Below, one piece after another: positions 46,147 to 54,076 of a DNA stretch of 64,000 nucleotides. The number at the start of each line of letters is the position of its first letter. Positions within the stretch are counted from its first letter, which is position 1. The notes under the pieces are model-generated. The model did no database searches and was not told where the DNA came from. It saw nothing but the letters and a program-made list of their open reading frames with translations. Source of the DNA: Pseudomonas karstica (GTDB lineage: Bacteria > Pseudomonadota > Gammaproteobacteria > Pseudomonadales > Pseudomonadaceae); assembly GCF_009707515.1 (NCBI RefSeq), contig NZ_WLYI01000009.1:89374-153373 (forward strand), in the 5' to 3' direction. Position numbers and translations under genes: made by a program.

Positions 46147-47319
46147 ATGGCTCAGCCCTACAGCGCGCGCAGTCGCGCTATCGAACCGTTCCATGTCATG
46201 GCGTTGCTGGCGCGAGCCAACGAATTGCAGGCTGCCGGTCATGATGTGATTCACTTGGAAATCGGCGAGCCGGACTTCACCACTGCCGAGCCCATCATCA
46301 AGGCCGGACAGGCGGCGCTGGCCAATGGCAAGACCCGCTATACCGCAGCTCGCGGGCTGCCGGAGTTGCGCGAAGCCATCAGCGGCTTCTACCAGCAGCG
46401 CTACGGCCTGGAGGTCGACCCTGAGCGTATTTTAATCACCCCGGGAGGCTCCGGCGCCTTGCTTTTGGCGAGCAGCCTGTTGGTGGATCCGGGCAAGCAC
46501 TGGCTGCTGGCGGACCCAGGTTACCCGTGCAACCGACACTTCTTGCGGTTGGTGGAGGGGGCGGCGCAACTGGTCCCGGTAGGGCCCGAGGTACGCTATC
46601 AACTGACAGCCGACCTGGTGGCGCGTCATTGGGGCCCGGACAGCGTGGGTGCGTTGGTCGCCTCGCCAGCCAATCCCACCGGCACTATCCTGACGCGCGA
46701 GGAGCTGGCTGGGCTGTCGAGCGCGATCAAGGCGCGCAACGGGCACTTGGTGGTGGATGAGATCTATCATGGGCTGACCTATGGCACCGATGCCGCCAGC
46801 GTGCTGGAAGTGGACGACGAAGCCTTCGTTTTAAATAGCTTTTCAAAATATTTTGGAATGACCGGCTGGCGGCTGGGCTGGCTGGTGGCCCCTCCTGCTG
46901 CGGTGGGTGAGCTGGAAAAGTTGGCGCAGAATCTCTACATCAGTGCACCGAGCATGGCACAGCACGCAGCCTTGGCCTGTTTTACCCCGCAAACCCTGGA
47001 TATTCTTGAAGCGCGCCGGGCCGAATTCGGCCGTCGGCGCGACTTCTTGCTGCCCGCACTGCGAGAGTTGGGTTTCGGGATCGCTGTCGAGCCGGAGGGT
47101 GCTTTCTATTTGTACGCAGATATCAGCGCATTTGGCGGCGATGCCTTCAAATTTTGCCAATACTTTCTGGAAACCGAACATGTGGCCTTCACGCCTGGCC
47201 TTGACTTTGGTCGTTATCAATCCGGGCACCATGTGCGATTTGCCTACACGCAAAACCTTGATCGGCTACAGGAAGCCGTGGAGCGAATTGCCCGTGGCTT
47301 GCAGAGCTGGCAAGGCTGA
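46147..47319 (+). CDS. PLP-dependent aminotransferase, class I/II
   Basis: 390 residues of fold-type I. Motifs: EIGEPDFTT near 38, the SPANPTG motif ([11 protein letters not shown], about 176-186), VVDEIYHGL (about 203-211), and the pyridoxal lysine in [15 protein letters not shown] (about 233-247). It resembles the aspartate/alanine-like aminotransferase beside sfsA in P. aeruginosa. The amino-acid substrate cannot be told from sequence. AAGGAAGG precedes the ATG. Its TGA overlaps the sfsA ATG. Confidence 0.9.
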   Translation: MAQPYSARSRAIEPFHVMALLARANELQAAGHDVIHLEIGEPDFTTAEPIIKAGQAALANGKTRYTAARGLPELREAISGFYQQRYGLEVDPERILITPGGSGALLLASSLLVDPGKHWLLADPGYPCNRHFLRLVEGAAQLVPVGPEVRYQLTADLVARHWGPDSVGALVASPANPTGTILTREELAGLSSAIKARNGHLVVDEIYHGLTYGTDAASVLEVDDEAFVLNSFSKYFGMTGWRLGWLVAPPAAVGELEKLAQNLYISAPSMAQHAALACFTPQTLDILEARRAEFGRRRDFLLPALRELGFGIAVEPEGAFYLYADISAFGGDAFKFCQYFLETEHVAFTPGLDFGRYQSGHHVRFAYTQNLDRLQEAVERIARGLQSWQG

Positions 47320-48032
47320 TGCGCTTTCATCCTCCTCTTGAAGAAGGACGGTTGATTCGTCGTTACAAGCGTTTCCTCGCTGACATCGAAACCGTTACCG
47401 GCGAATTGTTGACCATTCACTGCCCGAACACGGGGTCGATGTTCAATTGCCTGGTTGAAGGTGGACAGGTCTGGTTCAGCCGTTCCAACGACCCCAAGCG
47501 CAAACTCCCCGGCACCTGGGAAATTGGCGAAACCCCGCAAGGCCGTTTGTTTTGTGTAAACACTGGCCGAGCCAACGGGTTGATCGAAGAGGCGTTGCGC
47601 GCGGGGTTGATCAGCGAATTGAACGGTTTTAGCGAGTTGAAGCGCGAAGTGGCTTATGGCCAGGAAAACAGTCGCATCGATTTTCGTCTCGATTACCCCG
47701 ACGGTCCGGCGTATGTGGAAGTCAAAAGTGTGACTTTGGGGTTCGATGGCTCACGGGTAGCGGCATTTCCCGATGCGGTGACCCAGCGCGGGGCCAAGCA
47801 TTTGCGTGAACTGGCACACTTGGCCCGCGAGGGTGTGCGGGCTGTGCAGTTGTATTGCGTCAACCTGTCCGGTATCGACGCAGTGCGTCCTGCTGAAGAA
47901 ATTGATGCGGGCTATGCGGCGGCATTACGGGAAGCCAAGGCCGCCGGGGTGGAAGTGTTGGCGTACGGCGTGCGGATTACTTCAGAGGAAATCTACGTCG
48001 ACCGGCGGTTGGACGTGATCTTGGGCGACTAG
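47319..48032 (+). CDS. sfsA: SfsA family protein
   Basis: 237 residues. SfsA was named for raised maltose use when overexpressed in E. coli; it has an OB-fold and a nuclease-like domain, and the true role is unclear. Motifs: HCPNTGSM (about 45-52), [20 protein letters not shown] and [10 protein letters not shown] (about 130-139), whose D/E-x-K pattern looks nuclease-like. Coupled to the aminotransferase by a TGATG overlap; converges with the Rieske gene, overlapping it by four bases. Confidence 0.93.
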   Translation: MRFHPPLEEGRLIRRYKRFLADIETVTGELLTIHCPNTGSMFNCLVEGGQVWFSRSNDPKRKLPGTWEIGETPQGRLFCVNTGRANGLIEEALRAGLISELNGFSELKREVAYGQENSRIDFRLDYPDGPAYVEVKSVTLGFDGSRVAAFPDAVTQRGAKHLRELAHLAREGVRAVQLYCVNLSGIDAVRPAEEIDAGYAAALREAKAAGVEVLAYGVRITSEEIYVDRRLDVILGD

Positions 48033-48346
48033 AGTCGTACCCACAGGCCCTGTTCGTCTTCGCGGCCGGGCAGGGCGACCAGGCTTTGGCCTGCGCAGGG
48101 ACCGGCGACGCACTCACCGCTTTCGATCAGGAACAGGGCACCGTGGGTGGCGCACTGGATCAGGCTGGCGCTGGGGTCGAGAAATTGGTTCGGCTGCCAC
48201 TCCAGCGGCACACCGCGATGGGGGCAACGGTTGATATAGAAGTAGGCCACTCCTTCCCGACGCACGGCAAACAGCTTGCGGCCGTCTATATCGAAACCGA
48301 GGCTGGCGTCTTGCGCTAGGTCGTAGGAAGGGCAAAGAAACTTCAT
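48029..48346 (-). CDS. Rieske (2Fe-2S) ferredoxin-like protein
   Basis: 105 residues from ATG 48346 ([12 protein letters not shown], with GAGGA upstream). The cluster ligands are in CPHRG (about 42-46) and CATHGA (about 64-69), the C-x-H and C-x2-H pairs of a Rieske centre. The protein is a lone domain with no oxygenase partner nearby, so it may donate electrons to an unidentified enzyme. It overlaps the 3' end of sfsA by four bases and diverges from the heme transporter. Confidence 0.9.
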   Translation of the reverse strand: MKFLCPSYDLAQDASLGFDIDGRKLFAVRREGVAYFYINRCPHRGVPLEWQPNQFLDPSASLIQCATHGALFLIESGECVAGPCAGQSLVALPGREDEQGLWVRL

Positions 48347-48413
48347 GTTGATCCTCAAGGACCGCTGTTTGCGGGCTGCAGGGCTATCCTGGGTTTGTCG
48401 GCGAGCCCAGTGC

Positions 48414-48441
48414 TTGACGTTCAAATGCAAATAATTATCAA
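48414..48441 (+). promoter_or_regulatory. Fur-regulated promoter of the heme transporter
   Basis: TTGACG (48414-48419), 16 bases, TATCAA (48436-48441). A Fur-type site TGCAAATAATTATCA (48426-48440) matches the TGATAAT-n-ATTATCA core at 12 of 14 positions and overlaps the -10, so iron-loaded Fur should block the promoter. Confidence 0.7.
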
Positions 48442-48553
48442 ATGCCTGATTCGCCCGCTAGGTAACTGCGTGCTCAGTACGATGCCAGACAGTGTCGATC
48501 CGTCACATGGCCGAGTGATTCAGTGGGCCCACTCCTTGGAAGGAAACCCTTTT

Positions 48554-49432
48554 ATGCGCCTGAGTGCCAGCGCTATTGCGCTTGTTGTCGGACTGCTGGT
48601 CAACCACGGGGCCCAGGCCTCGGAACCGTTGCAGCGTTGGGTCAGCGCTGGCGGTGCATTGTCGGAGTGGGTGACGGCCCTCGGTGCCGAATCGAAGTTG
48701 GTGGGGGTCGACACCACCAGCCAGCATCCGGAGTCCCTCAAGGCCTTGCCGAGCATTGGCTATCAGCGTCAACTCTCTGCAGAAGGCATCCTCAGTTTGC
48801 GTCCGCAAATACTGGTAGGTACCGAAGAAATGGGCCCGCCACCGGTGTTGGCGCAAATTCGTAGCGCGGGTGTGCAGGTGGAGATGTTTTCTGCCCAGCC
48901 CGATCTGCCGACCCTGCAGGGTAACCTCCAGCATTTGGGCAAGTTGCTGGGCAACGAGGTTAAGGCCGCTGAGTTGTTTGCTGATTATCAGCGGCAACTT
49001 GAGCAGCAAACAAATTGGGTAACCAAGGCTCGAACCACGCAAAAGGTGCCGGGTGTGCTGTTATTGCTGGGCCATGCCGGTGGCAAGCCTTTAATTGCCG
49101 GTAAAGATACTGCGGCTGACTGGATGCTGCGGCAAGCAGGTGGGCGTAACCTGGCGACCCACACTGGCTACAAGTCGTTTTCCGTCGAATCCCTGGCGGG
49201 CCTGAGCCCTGACGTGTTGGTAGTTGCTGATCGCACCCTGACGGGAGATGCCGCTCGTACAGCGCTGTTCAAGGAGAATCCTATTCTTGCTTCAACCCCT
49301 GCGGCAAAGCATGGTCGCGTCTTCGAGTTGGACCCCACCCTGCTGGTGGGCGGCCTTGGGCCGCGTCTGCCCCACAGTCTGGTGAGGCTGTCCGCTGGGT
49401 TCTACCCGTCCCTGGCTAAAACTTCCCCATGA
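48554..49432 (+). CDS. Heme ABC transporter, periplasmic binding protein
   Basis: 292 residues from ATG 48554 (AAGGA ten bases upstream); longer starts have no signal peptide. MRLSASAIALVVGLLVNHGAQAS is a Sec signal peptide (about 1-23). The mature part is a class III (BtuF/ShuT-like) binding protein: two lobes with a long connecting helix, LVGVDTTSQHPESL, and a GGKPLIAGKDTAADWMLRQAGG segment (about 178-199). It is closest in type to PhuT/HmuT. First gene of a three-gene heme importer; the permease start overlaps its stop (ATGA). Siderophore or cobalamin binding is less likely. Confidence 0.88.
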   Translation: MRLSASAIALVVGLLVNHGAQASEPLQRWVSAGGALSEWVTALGAESKLVGVDTTSQHPESLKALPSIGYQRQLSAEGILSLRPQILVGTEEMGPPPVLAQIRSAGVQVEMFSAQPDLPTLQGNLQHLGKLLGNEVKAAELFADYQRQLEQQTNWVTKARTTQKVPGVLLLLGHAGGKPLIAGKDTAADWMLRQAGGRNLATHTGYKSFSVESLAGLSPDVLVVADRTLTGDAARTALFKENPILASTPAAKHGRVFELDPTLLVGGLGPRLPHSLVRLSAGFYPSLAKTSP

Positions 49433-50466
49433 CCACTCTGGTTAAACCCCGTGCGTTGTTTGTTGGCCTGAGCCTGCTGTGTGTATTGGCGATCTGGCTG
49501 TCATTGGCCCTTGGGCCAGTCAGCCTGCCGTTGCTGGATACGTTGCGAGCCGCCTTGCGCTTGCTTGGCGTGCCGATTGAAGCCCAGGGGCTGGAGCAGG
49601 CGGAATTGATCCTGGGGCAGATTCGCTTGCCGCGCACCTTGTTGGGGCTGGCGGTTGGCGGTGTACTGGCGCTGTCGGGCGTCGCCATGCAAGGCCTGTT
49701 TCGCAACCCGTTGGCTGACCCGGGCCTGGTAGGTGTGTCCAGTGGTGCGGCGCTGGGGGCGGCGGTTGCGATTGTCGGTGGTGCATTCTTTGGCGGTTTG
49801 CCAGATACCCTTGGGCCGTATCTGCTTTCGTTGTGTGCGTTTCTTGGAGGCTTGGGTGTGACGGCACTGGTCTACCGTCTGGGGCGGCGCAACGGCCAGA
49901 CGAATGTCGCCACCATGTTGCTCGCCGGTATCGCGCTGACGGCTCTGGCCGGTTCTGCGGTCGGGTTGTTTACCTATCTGGCCGATGACGCCACTTTGCG
50001 CACCCTGACCTTCTGGAACCTGGGCAGTCTCAACGGTGCCAGCTATTCGCGATTATGGCCGCTGTTGCTGGTGAGCGGTGGTGTAGCACTGTGGTTGCCA
50101 CGTCGAGCAAAGGCGCTGAATGCATTGTTGCTTGGTGAGTCGGAAGCCAATCACTTGGGCATCAATGTCGAAGGGCTCAAGCGTGAGTTGGTTTTTTGCA
50201 CAGCGTTGGGTGTCGGTGCAGCAGTGGCGGCGGCGGGAATGATTGGTTTTGTTGGGTTGGTGGTGCCCCACCTGGTACGTCTCTTGGCGGGGCCCGATCA
50301 TCGGGTGCTACTGCCTGCATCTGTGCTGGCGGGGGCAAGCTTGCTCTTGTTTGCCGATCTGGTGGCCCGCCTGGCCTTGGCGCCGGCGGAACTGCCGATC
50401 GGTATCGTTACGGCGTTTATCGGAGCGCCGTTTTTTCTCTACCTGTTGCTACGAGGGCGCGCCTGA
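49429..50466 (+). CDS. Heme ABC transporter permease (FecCD family)
   Basis: 345 residues with about ten membrane helices. Family marks are [42 protein letters not shown] residues (about 65-102) and the C-terminal [17 protein letters not shown] (about 275-291), which contacts the ATPase. It overlaps the binding-protein gene by four bases and the ATPase gene by one base, so the three subunits are coupled. Confidence 0.93.
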   Translation: MTTLVKPRALFVGLSLLCVLAIWLSLALGPVSLPLLDTLRAALRLLGVPIEAQGLEQAELILGQIRLPRTLLGLAVGGVLALSGVAMQGLFRNPLADPGLVGVSSGAALGAAVAIVGGAFFGGLPDTLGPYLLSLCAFLGGLGVTALVYRLGRRNGQTNVATMLLAGIALTALAGSAVGLFTYLADDATLRTLTFWNLGSLNGASYSRLWPLLLVSGGVALWLPRRAKALNALLLGESEANHLGINVEGLKRELVFCTALGVGAAVAAAGMIGFVGLVVPHLVRLLAGPDHRVLLPASVLAGASLLLFADLVARLALAPAELPIGIVTAFIGAPFFLYLLLRGRA

Positions 50467-51233
50467 TGCTGCGAGTGCAAGCGTTGCAGATCCGTCGTGG
50501 CAAGAAAATCGTGCTGACGGGCGTTACCCTCAATGTGCAACCGGGCGAAGTGCTTGGCGTGTTGGGCCCCAATGGCGCCGGGAAAAGTACATTGTTGGGT
50601 GCCTTGTGCGGTGAACTACAGCCGGATCAAGGCAGCGTCTGGTTGGATCAGCGGGAGTTGAAAGACTGGAGCGGGGCACAACGGGCCCAACGGCTAGCGG
50701 TGTTGCCGCAGGCGTCGACCCTGGATTTCGCCTTCCGCGTTGAAGAGGTCGTGGGCATGGGGCGCCTGCCTCATCAGACTGGTCGGGCACGGGATGATGA
50801 AATTATCAGCAGCGCCTTGCACGCCGCCGACATTGGCCACTTGAGTGGGCGCAGTTACCTGGCCTTGTCCGGTGGTGAGCGCCAACGTGTGCACCTGGCG
50901 CGGGTGTTGGCGCAACTCTGGCCGGGAGAGGCAGGGCAGACCTTATTGCTGGATGAGCCGACCTCGATGCTTGATCCGCTGCATCAGCATACAACCCTGC
51001 AGACCGTTCGCGCTTTTGCAGACCGAGGCGCTGGCGTGCTGATAATTTTGCATGACTTGAACCTGGCCGCTCGCTACTGTGATCGCATTCTGTTGCTGGA
51101 GGACGGGCGTCCCCATACCTTGGACACTGCCGCGAAAGTCATGCAGCCCGGCCCCCTGAAGGCGGTGTTTGGGCTGGATGTATTGGTTCAGCCGCATCCC
51201 GAGCGAGGGCATCCGTTGATCATTGCGCGCTGA
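50466..51233 (+). CDS. hmuV: Heme ABC transporter ATP-binding protein
   Basis: 255 residues from ATG 50466, which shares one base with the permease TGA. Walker [10 protein letters not shown] (about 34-42), Q-loop VLPQAS, signature [17 protein letters not shown] (about 138-154), Walker [13 protein letters not shown] (about 162-173), and H-loop LHDLN. HmuV-type composition and the partner genes point to hemin. The operon has no TonB receptor, heme oxygenase or PhuS-type protein in this window. A PrrF sRNA converges on its 3' end. Confidence 0.92.
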   Translation: MLRVQALQIRRGKKIVLTGVTLNVQPGEVLGVLGPNGAGKSTLLGALCGELQPDQGSVWLDQRELKDWSGAQRAQRLAVLPQASTLDFAFRVEEVVGMGRLPHQTGRARDDEIISSALHAADIGHLSGRSYLALSGGERQRVHLARVLAQLWPGEAGQTLLLDEPTSMLDPLHQHTTLQTVRAFADRGAGVLIILHDLNLAARYCDRILLLEDGRPHTLDTAAKVMQPGPLKAVFGLDVLVQPHPERGHPLIIAR

Positions 51234-51279
51234 GTGCCAGGTGGATTGGTTGGTACGCTGCAGAGCATTTTCTTCAGGC

Positions 51280-51392
51280 AAAAAAAGACCCGGCAAGAGC
51301 CGGGTCAAATAACCGTGATTAGCCTGATGAGGAGATAATCTGAGAGTCCGAACCAATGGTCTTTCAGTTATCGGCTGATCTCGCGACCAGCC
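51280..51392 (-). ncRNA. prrF: PrrF iron-responsive small RNA
   Basis: Fur-repressed sRNA that base-pairs with mRNAs of iron-using proteins when iron is short (RyhB-like role). On the reverse strand it opens with GGCTGGTC-GCGA-GATCAGCC (a hairpin), continues TAACTGAAAGACC, carries the conserved antisense core CTCAGATTATCTCCTCATCA, then GGCTAATCACGG, and ends at GACCCGGC/GCCGGGTC plus seven Ts (51306-51280). Length is about 113 bases. The promoter is TTGACT (51426-51421), 16 bases, TATGAT (51404-51399), overlapped by a Fur box. The family call rests on my memory of the PrrF core. Only one copy is present here. Confidence 0.92.
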
Positions 51393-51394
51393 GT

Positions 51395-51413
51395 GATAAT
51401 CATAACGATTCTC
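51395..51413. promoter_or_regulatory. Fur box of prrF
   Basis: GATAATCATAACGATTCTC matches the 19-base Fur consensus at about 15 positions and covers the -10 box of the prrF promoter. It is at the right place to repress prrF under iron-replete conditions. Confidence 0.85.
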
Positions 51414-51492
51414 ATTTGAGAGTCAACATTTGTTTTTCGACTTCCCTCAAAACAGGTTTGGAGTTCTTGGGGGCATGGGGCAAGTAGCCTGT

Positions 51493-51765
51493 TCAGTTCT
51501 TGTTGCGTGCTGAAAGAGCTTCCAGTTCACGATTCAATGCATTCTTGCGCTCAGCAGGAATGTCGTTCCAATGCATGTCCAGCAACGCTCCTTCGATGGC
51601 ATACAGCAGCACTTTGGAAGCCCTGAACCCCCGAGTTCTTACAGCCCGGTAGGCATCTACTGCCCCCAGGCGGCGAAGATCCGATGCGCTATGGATGCCC
51701 ACTGCATGCAGCCACTGCGCCGAGGTCTTGCCAAGATTTTTCAGGTGTTGCAGCTCATCATTCAT
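51493..51765 (-). CDS. TfoX C-terminal domain protein
   Basis: 90 residues from ATG 51765, which has a perfect AAGGAGG. The sequence LKNLGKTSAQWLHAVGIHSASDLRRLGAVDAYRAV (spread over about 6-40) is the helix-hairpin-helix TfoX C-terminal domain. The TfoX N-terminal domain is absent, so this is not a full competence regulator. Function is unknown; the fold suggests nucleic-acid or protein binding. Confidence 0.88.
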   Translation of the reverse strand: MNDELQHLKNLGKTSAQWLHAVGIHSASDLRRLGAVDAYRAVRTRGFRASKVLLYAIEGALLDMHWNDIPAERKNALNRELEALSARNKN

Positions 51766-51965
51766 TAAGCCTCCTTGCGACAGCCGAATGGTGCGGTGGG
51801 TATCGTGACCGGTAAGCCTGAAAGGAGTGTAGCGCTCAGTAGGAAAACTGTAGTTGTTTGGTCGGCAATGATGCAAAAGCTTCTAAGGCTGGGGTAGGAG
51901 TCTGCGGCGTGGGCAGGCGTGAAGGGCCCGTAGCACTGGGCACATAAGCGCAGAAGGTGACTGCG

Positions 51966-52310
51966 TTACCGGATGCGGTAACGCAGGCGAGTGCCGAAAT
52001 TGACCGACATGAGGATCTCGTCAGCGCTCAGCTCTGGTGGGAAGTAGGTGCCCGAGATTTGCGCATGGGCCAGGCTGGCGCCTTCCAGGGGGCAGTCGCG
52101 CAAGTCCAGGCCGCGTAGGTCGGCTGAGCGGAAATACGCGTCAGTGAAATCCACACCCTCGGCGTTCAGGTCTCGCAGGTCCAGGCCACGAAAGTCACCA
52201 CCGCGCATGTCGACGGTCGCCTCTTTTGGGCGTTCCCGATTGAACCCATGAATGTCGTCTTTATGCAGAAGGGCGTACAGCGAGGAATCAAGAAGCTTCG
52301 GCTGGCTCAT
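51966..52310 (-). CDS. Pentapeptide-repeat protein
   Basis: 114 residues. Residues about 34-85 carry A(D/N)LxX-type repeats: GGDFRGLDLRDLNAEGVDF and SADLRGLDLRDCPLEGASL, which would form a short right-handed quadrilateral beta-helix. No signal peptide or membrane segment. Such proteins include gyrase-protecting Qnr/MfpA types, but this one is too short and too general to assign. It lies between the TfoX-C gene and the kinase/ATPase gene, all reverse. Confidence 0.85.
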   Translation of the reverse strand: MSQPKLLDSSLYALLHKDDIHGFNRERPKEATVDMRGGDFRGLDLRDLNAEGVDFTDAYFRSADLRGLDLRDCPLEGASLAHAQISGTYFPPELSADEILMSVNFGTRLRYRIR

Positions 52311-52401
52311 AACGGCGTCTCCTGTTGGATCTGTGGCGCCATTATAGTGCCACTATCTCTTGGTCGTGAGTCAATGAAGACTCTTCGACCAAGAAACTTT
52401 C

Positions 52402-53958
52402 TTACAGGCCGGGCAGGCGCTGACGAATGTGCGCGACCAATGCGTCGAGTGTTCCACTTTCATTGGTCTCGACTCGCTTGCTGAGCAGCAATTCCTCGGC
52501 GCTGAGCGGGTCGCGGTTGGCTTGCTGCTCTTCAATGATGGTCAGTGTGGCGTCGGACGGATCGTTTTTGTCTGCCTGACGTTGTGCCAGCCAACTGGCG
52601 ATAACAGCTGATGGTGCGTTGCAGTCGAGGATCAGAAACGGCGCACCGGTCGCTTCGGCGATCTTGGCCGCTGCATCGCGTTGTTCGCGCTTGAGGTAGG
52701 TGGCATCCAGCACCACCGGGAAACCGGCGCGCAGTACCGAGTCGGCAATCGAGTTCAAGTGCGCGTAAGTAGTGGTGCTGGCATCGGCCGTATAGATGCC
52801 AGCTTGCGGCGTATTTTCGATGTGCTGTTCGCCAAACAGGCGCTTGCGCTCCACATCCGAACGCAATCGAACGGCCCCCAGCGCTTCCACCAGGCGCATG
52901 GCCACATGGCTTTTGCCGGTTGCAGATACGCCATGGGTGATGGCCAGGAAGCGCGACGGGATAGTGCTGTAGCTTTCTGCCAGGTTGGCGTAGTTACGGT
53001 ACTGGCGCAGGGTGGTTGCGCGCTGCACGGCGGCGGCTTGGGCTGGCATGCTGAACAGGGCGATCTTGGCTCTTACCAGCGCGCGATAGGCTTTATAGAA
53101 GTTGAGCAACTCCAGGCCCTGATAGTCGCCGGTCAATTCCAGGTATTGGCTGATAAAACGTCGGGCCAGGGATTTGAGGCCGCGGTCTTCGAGGTCCATG
53201 GCCAGGAAGCCGGCGTCGGCGTATACGTCGGTAAAGCGAAACGGTTCGTTGAACTCGATGCAGTCGAAGATCACTACATGGCCATCGATGAGGGTGGCGT
53301 TGCCCAGATGGATATCACCGTGGCATTCACGAATGAAGCCGTTGAGCTTGCGCTGCTCGAGCAGCGGCTTGAGGCGCTCGAAGCTGCTTTCGGCCCAGGC
53401 CTGGAGGGCGTCCAGTTGCAGCAGGTCGGCCTTGTCGCTGAGGAACGGGCGGATTTGCTCGAAGTTCTGCCGTACCGGTGCCATCACCTCTTCCGGGGTG
53501 CCGGCCACGTGATCTTTCGGGACCTTGGGTGCATTGAGGTGAAAGTGCGCTATCTGTTTGGCCATCTCATCGATGTGGGCAGTGGTCAGTTCGCCATTGT
53601 TCTGCAGGGTGCTGAGCAATTGGCTTTGTGGGAATTGACGCATTTTCAAGGCGTAGTCGATGATCGGGCCATCACCCTTCAATTGTGGCGCCTCGATACT
53701 GCCGGTGATCGGCAATACCTCAAGGTACAAATCTTCGGTCAGGCGCTGGTTGAGGCGCAGCTCTTCGTTGCAGAAGTGGCCTCGGGCATCCACGTTGGTG
53801 AAGTCGAGGAAGCCGAAATTGACTGGTTTCTTCACTTTATAAGCATAGGGGCCCGTGAGTACGACCCAGGAAATGTGGGTTTCGATGACTTGAAACTCAT
53901 CCACCGGATGAGGGTAGAGGGCAGGGTTTTGCAGGGCAGCGATCAGGGACTGGCTCAC
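52402..53958 (-). CDS. Aminoglycoside-phosphotransferase-like and AAA ATPase fusion protein
   Basis: 518 residues in two parts. The N-terminal half (about 1-330) is kinase-like, with the APH catalytic motif CHGDIHLGN (about 220-228) and a metal motif IFDCIEFN (about 237-244). The C-terminal half (about 340-518) is a P-loop kinase with Walker A GVSATGKSH (about 345-353) and a predicted second motif LDATYLKREQRD (about 420). This two-domain build (COG2187 plus COG0645) is widespread in pseudomonads but its substrate is unknown; the name does not imply antibiotic resistance. Divergent from mrcB. Confidence 0.87.
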   Translation of the reverse strand: MSQSLIAALQNPALYPHPVDEFQVIETHISWVVLTGPYAYKVKKPVNFGFLDFTNVDARGHFCNEELRLNQRLTEDLYLEVLPITGSIEAPQLKGDGPIIDYALKMRQFPQSQLLSTLQNNGELTTAHIDEMAKQIAHFHLNAPKVPKDHVAGTPEEVMAPVRQNFEQIRPFLSDKADLLQLDALQAWAESSFERLKPLLEQRKLNGFIRECHGDIHLGNATLIDGHVVIFDCIEFNEPFRFTDVYADAGFLAMDLEDRGLKSLARRFISQYLELTGDYQGLELLNFYKAYRALVRAKIALFSMPAQAAAVQRATTLRQYRNYANLAESYSTIPSRFLAITHGVSATGKSHVAMRLVEALGAVRLRSDVERKRLFGEQHIENTPQAGIYTADASTTTYAHLNSIADSVLRAGFPVVLDATYLKREQRDAAAKIAEATGAPFLILDCNAPSAVIASWLAQRQADKNDPSDATLTIIEEQQANRDPLSAEELLLSKRVETNESGTLDALVAHIRQRLPGL

Positions 53959-54062
53959 GGGCGATCCTTCAGAGTCTGGAAAAAATCATGGCGGGCATTA
54001 TGGCTGCTGCAGCCTGTCGTGCAAACCGCTGCCCGGTTCATGTTGATCATCAATAAAGTGCG

Positions 54063-54068
54063 TATAAT
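54063..54068 (+). promoter_or_regulatory. -10 box of mrcB, very close to the start codon
   Basis: TATAAT at 54063-54068 matches the -10 consensus exactly. No strong -35 is at 16-18 bases (ATGTTG at 54040). Transcription would begin about 54075-54077, at the mrcB ATG itself, and no Shine-Dalgarno lies ahead of that ATG. Confidence 0.5.
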
Positions 54069-54076
54069 CCGCCGCC

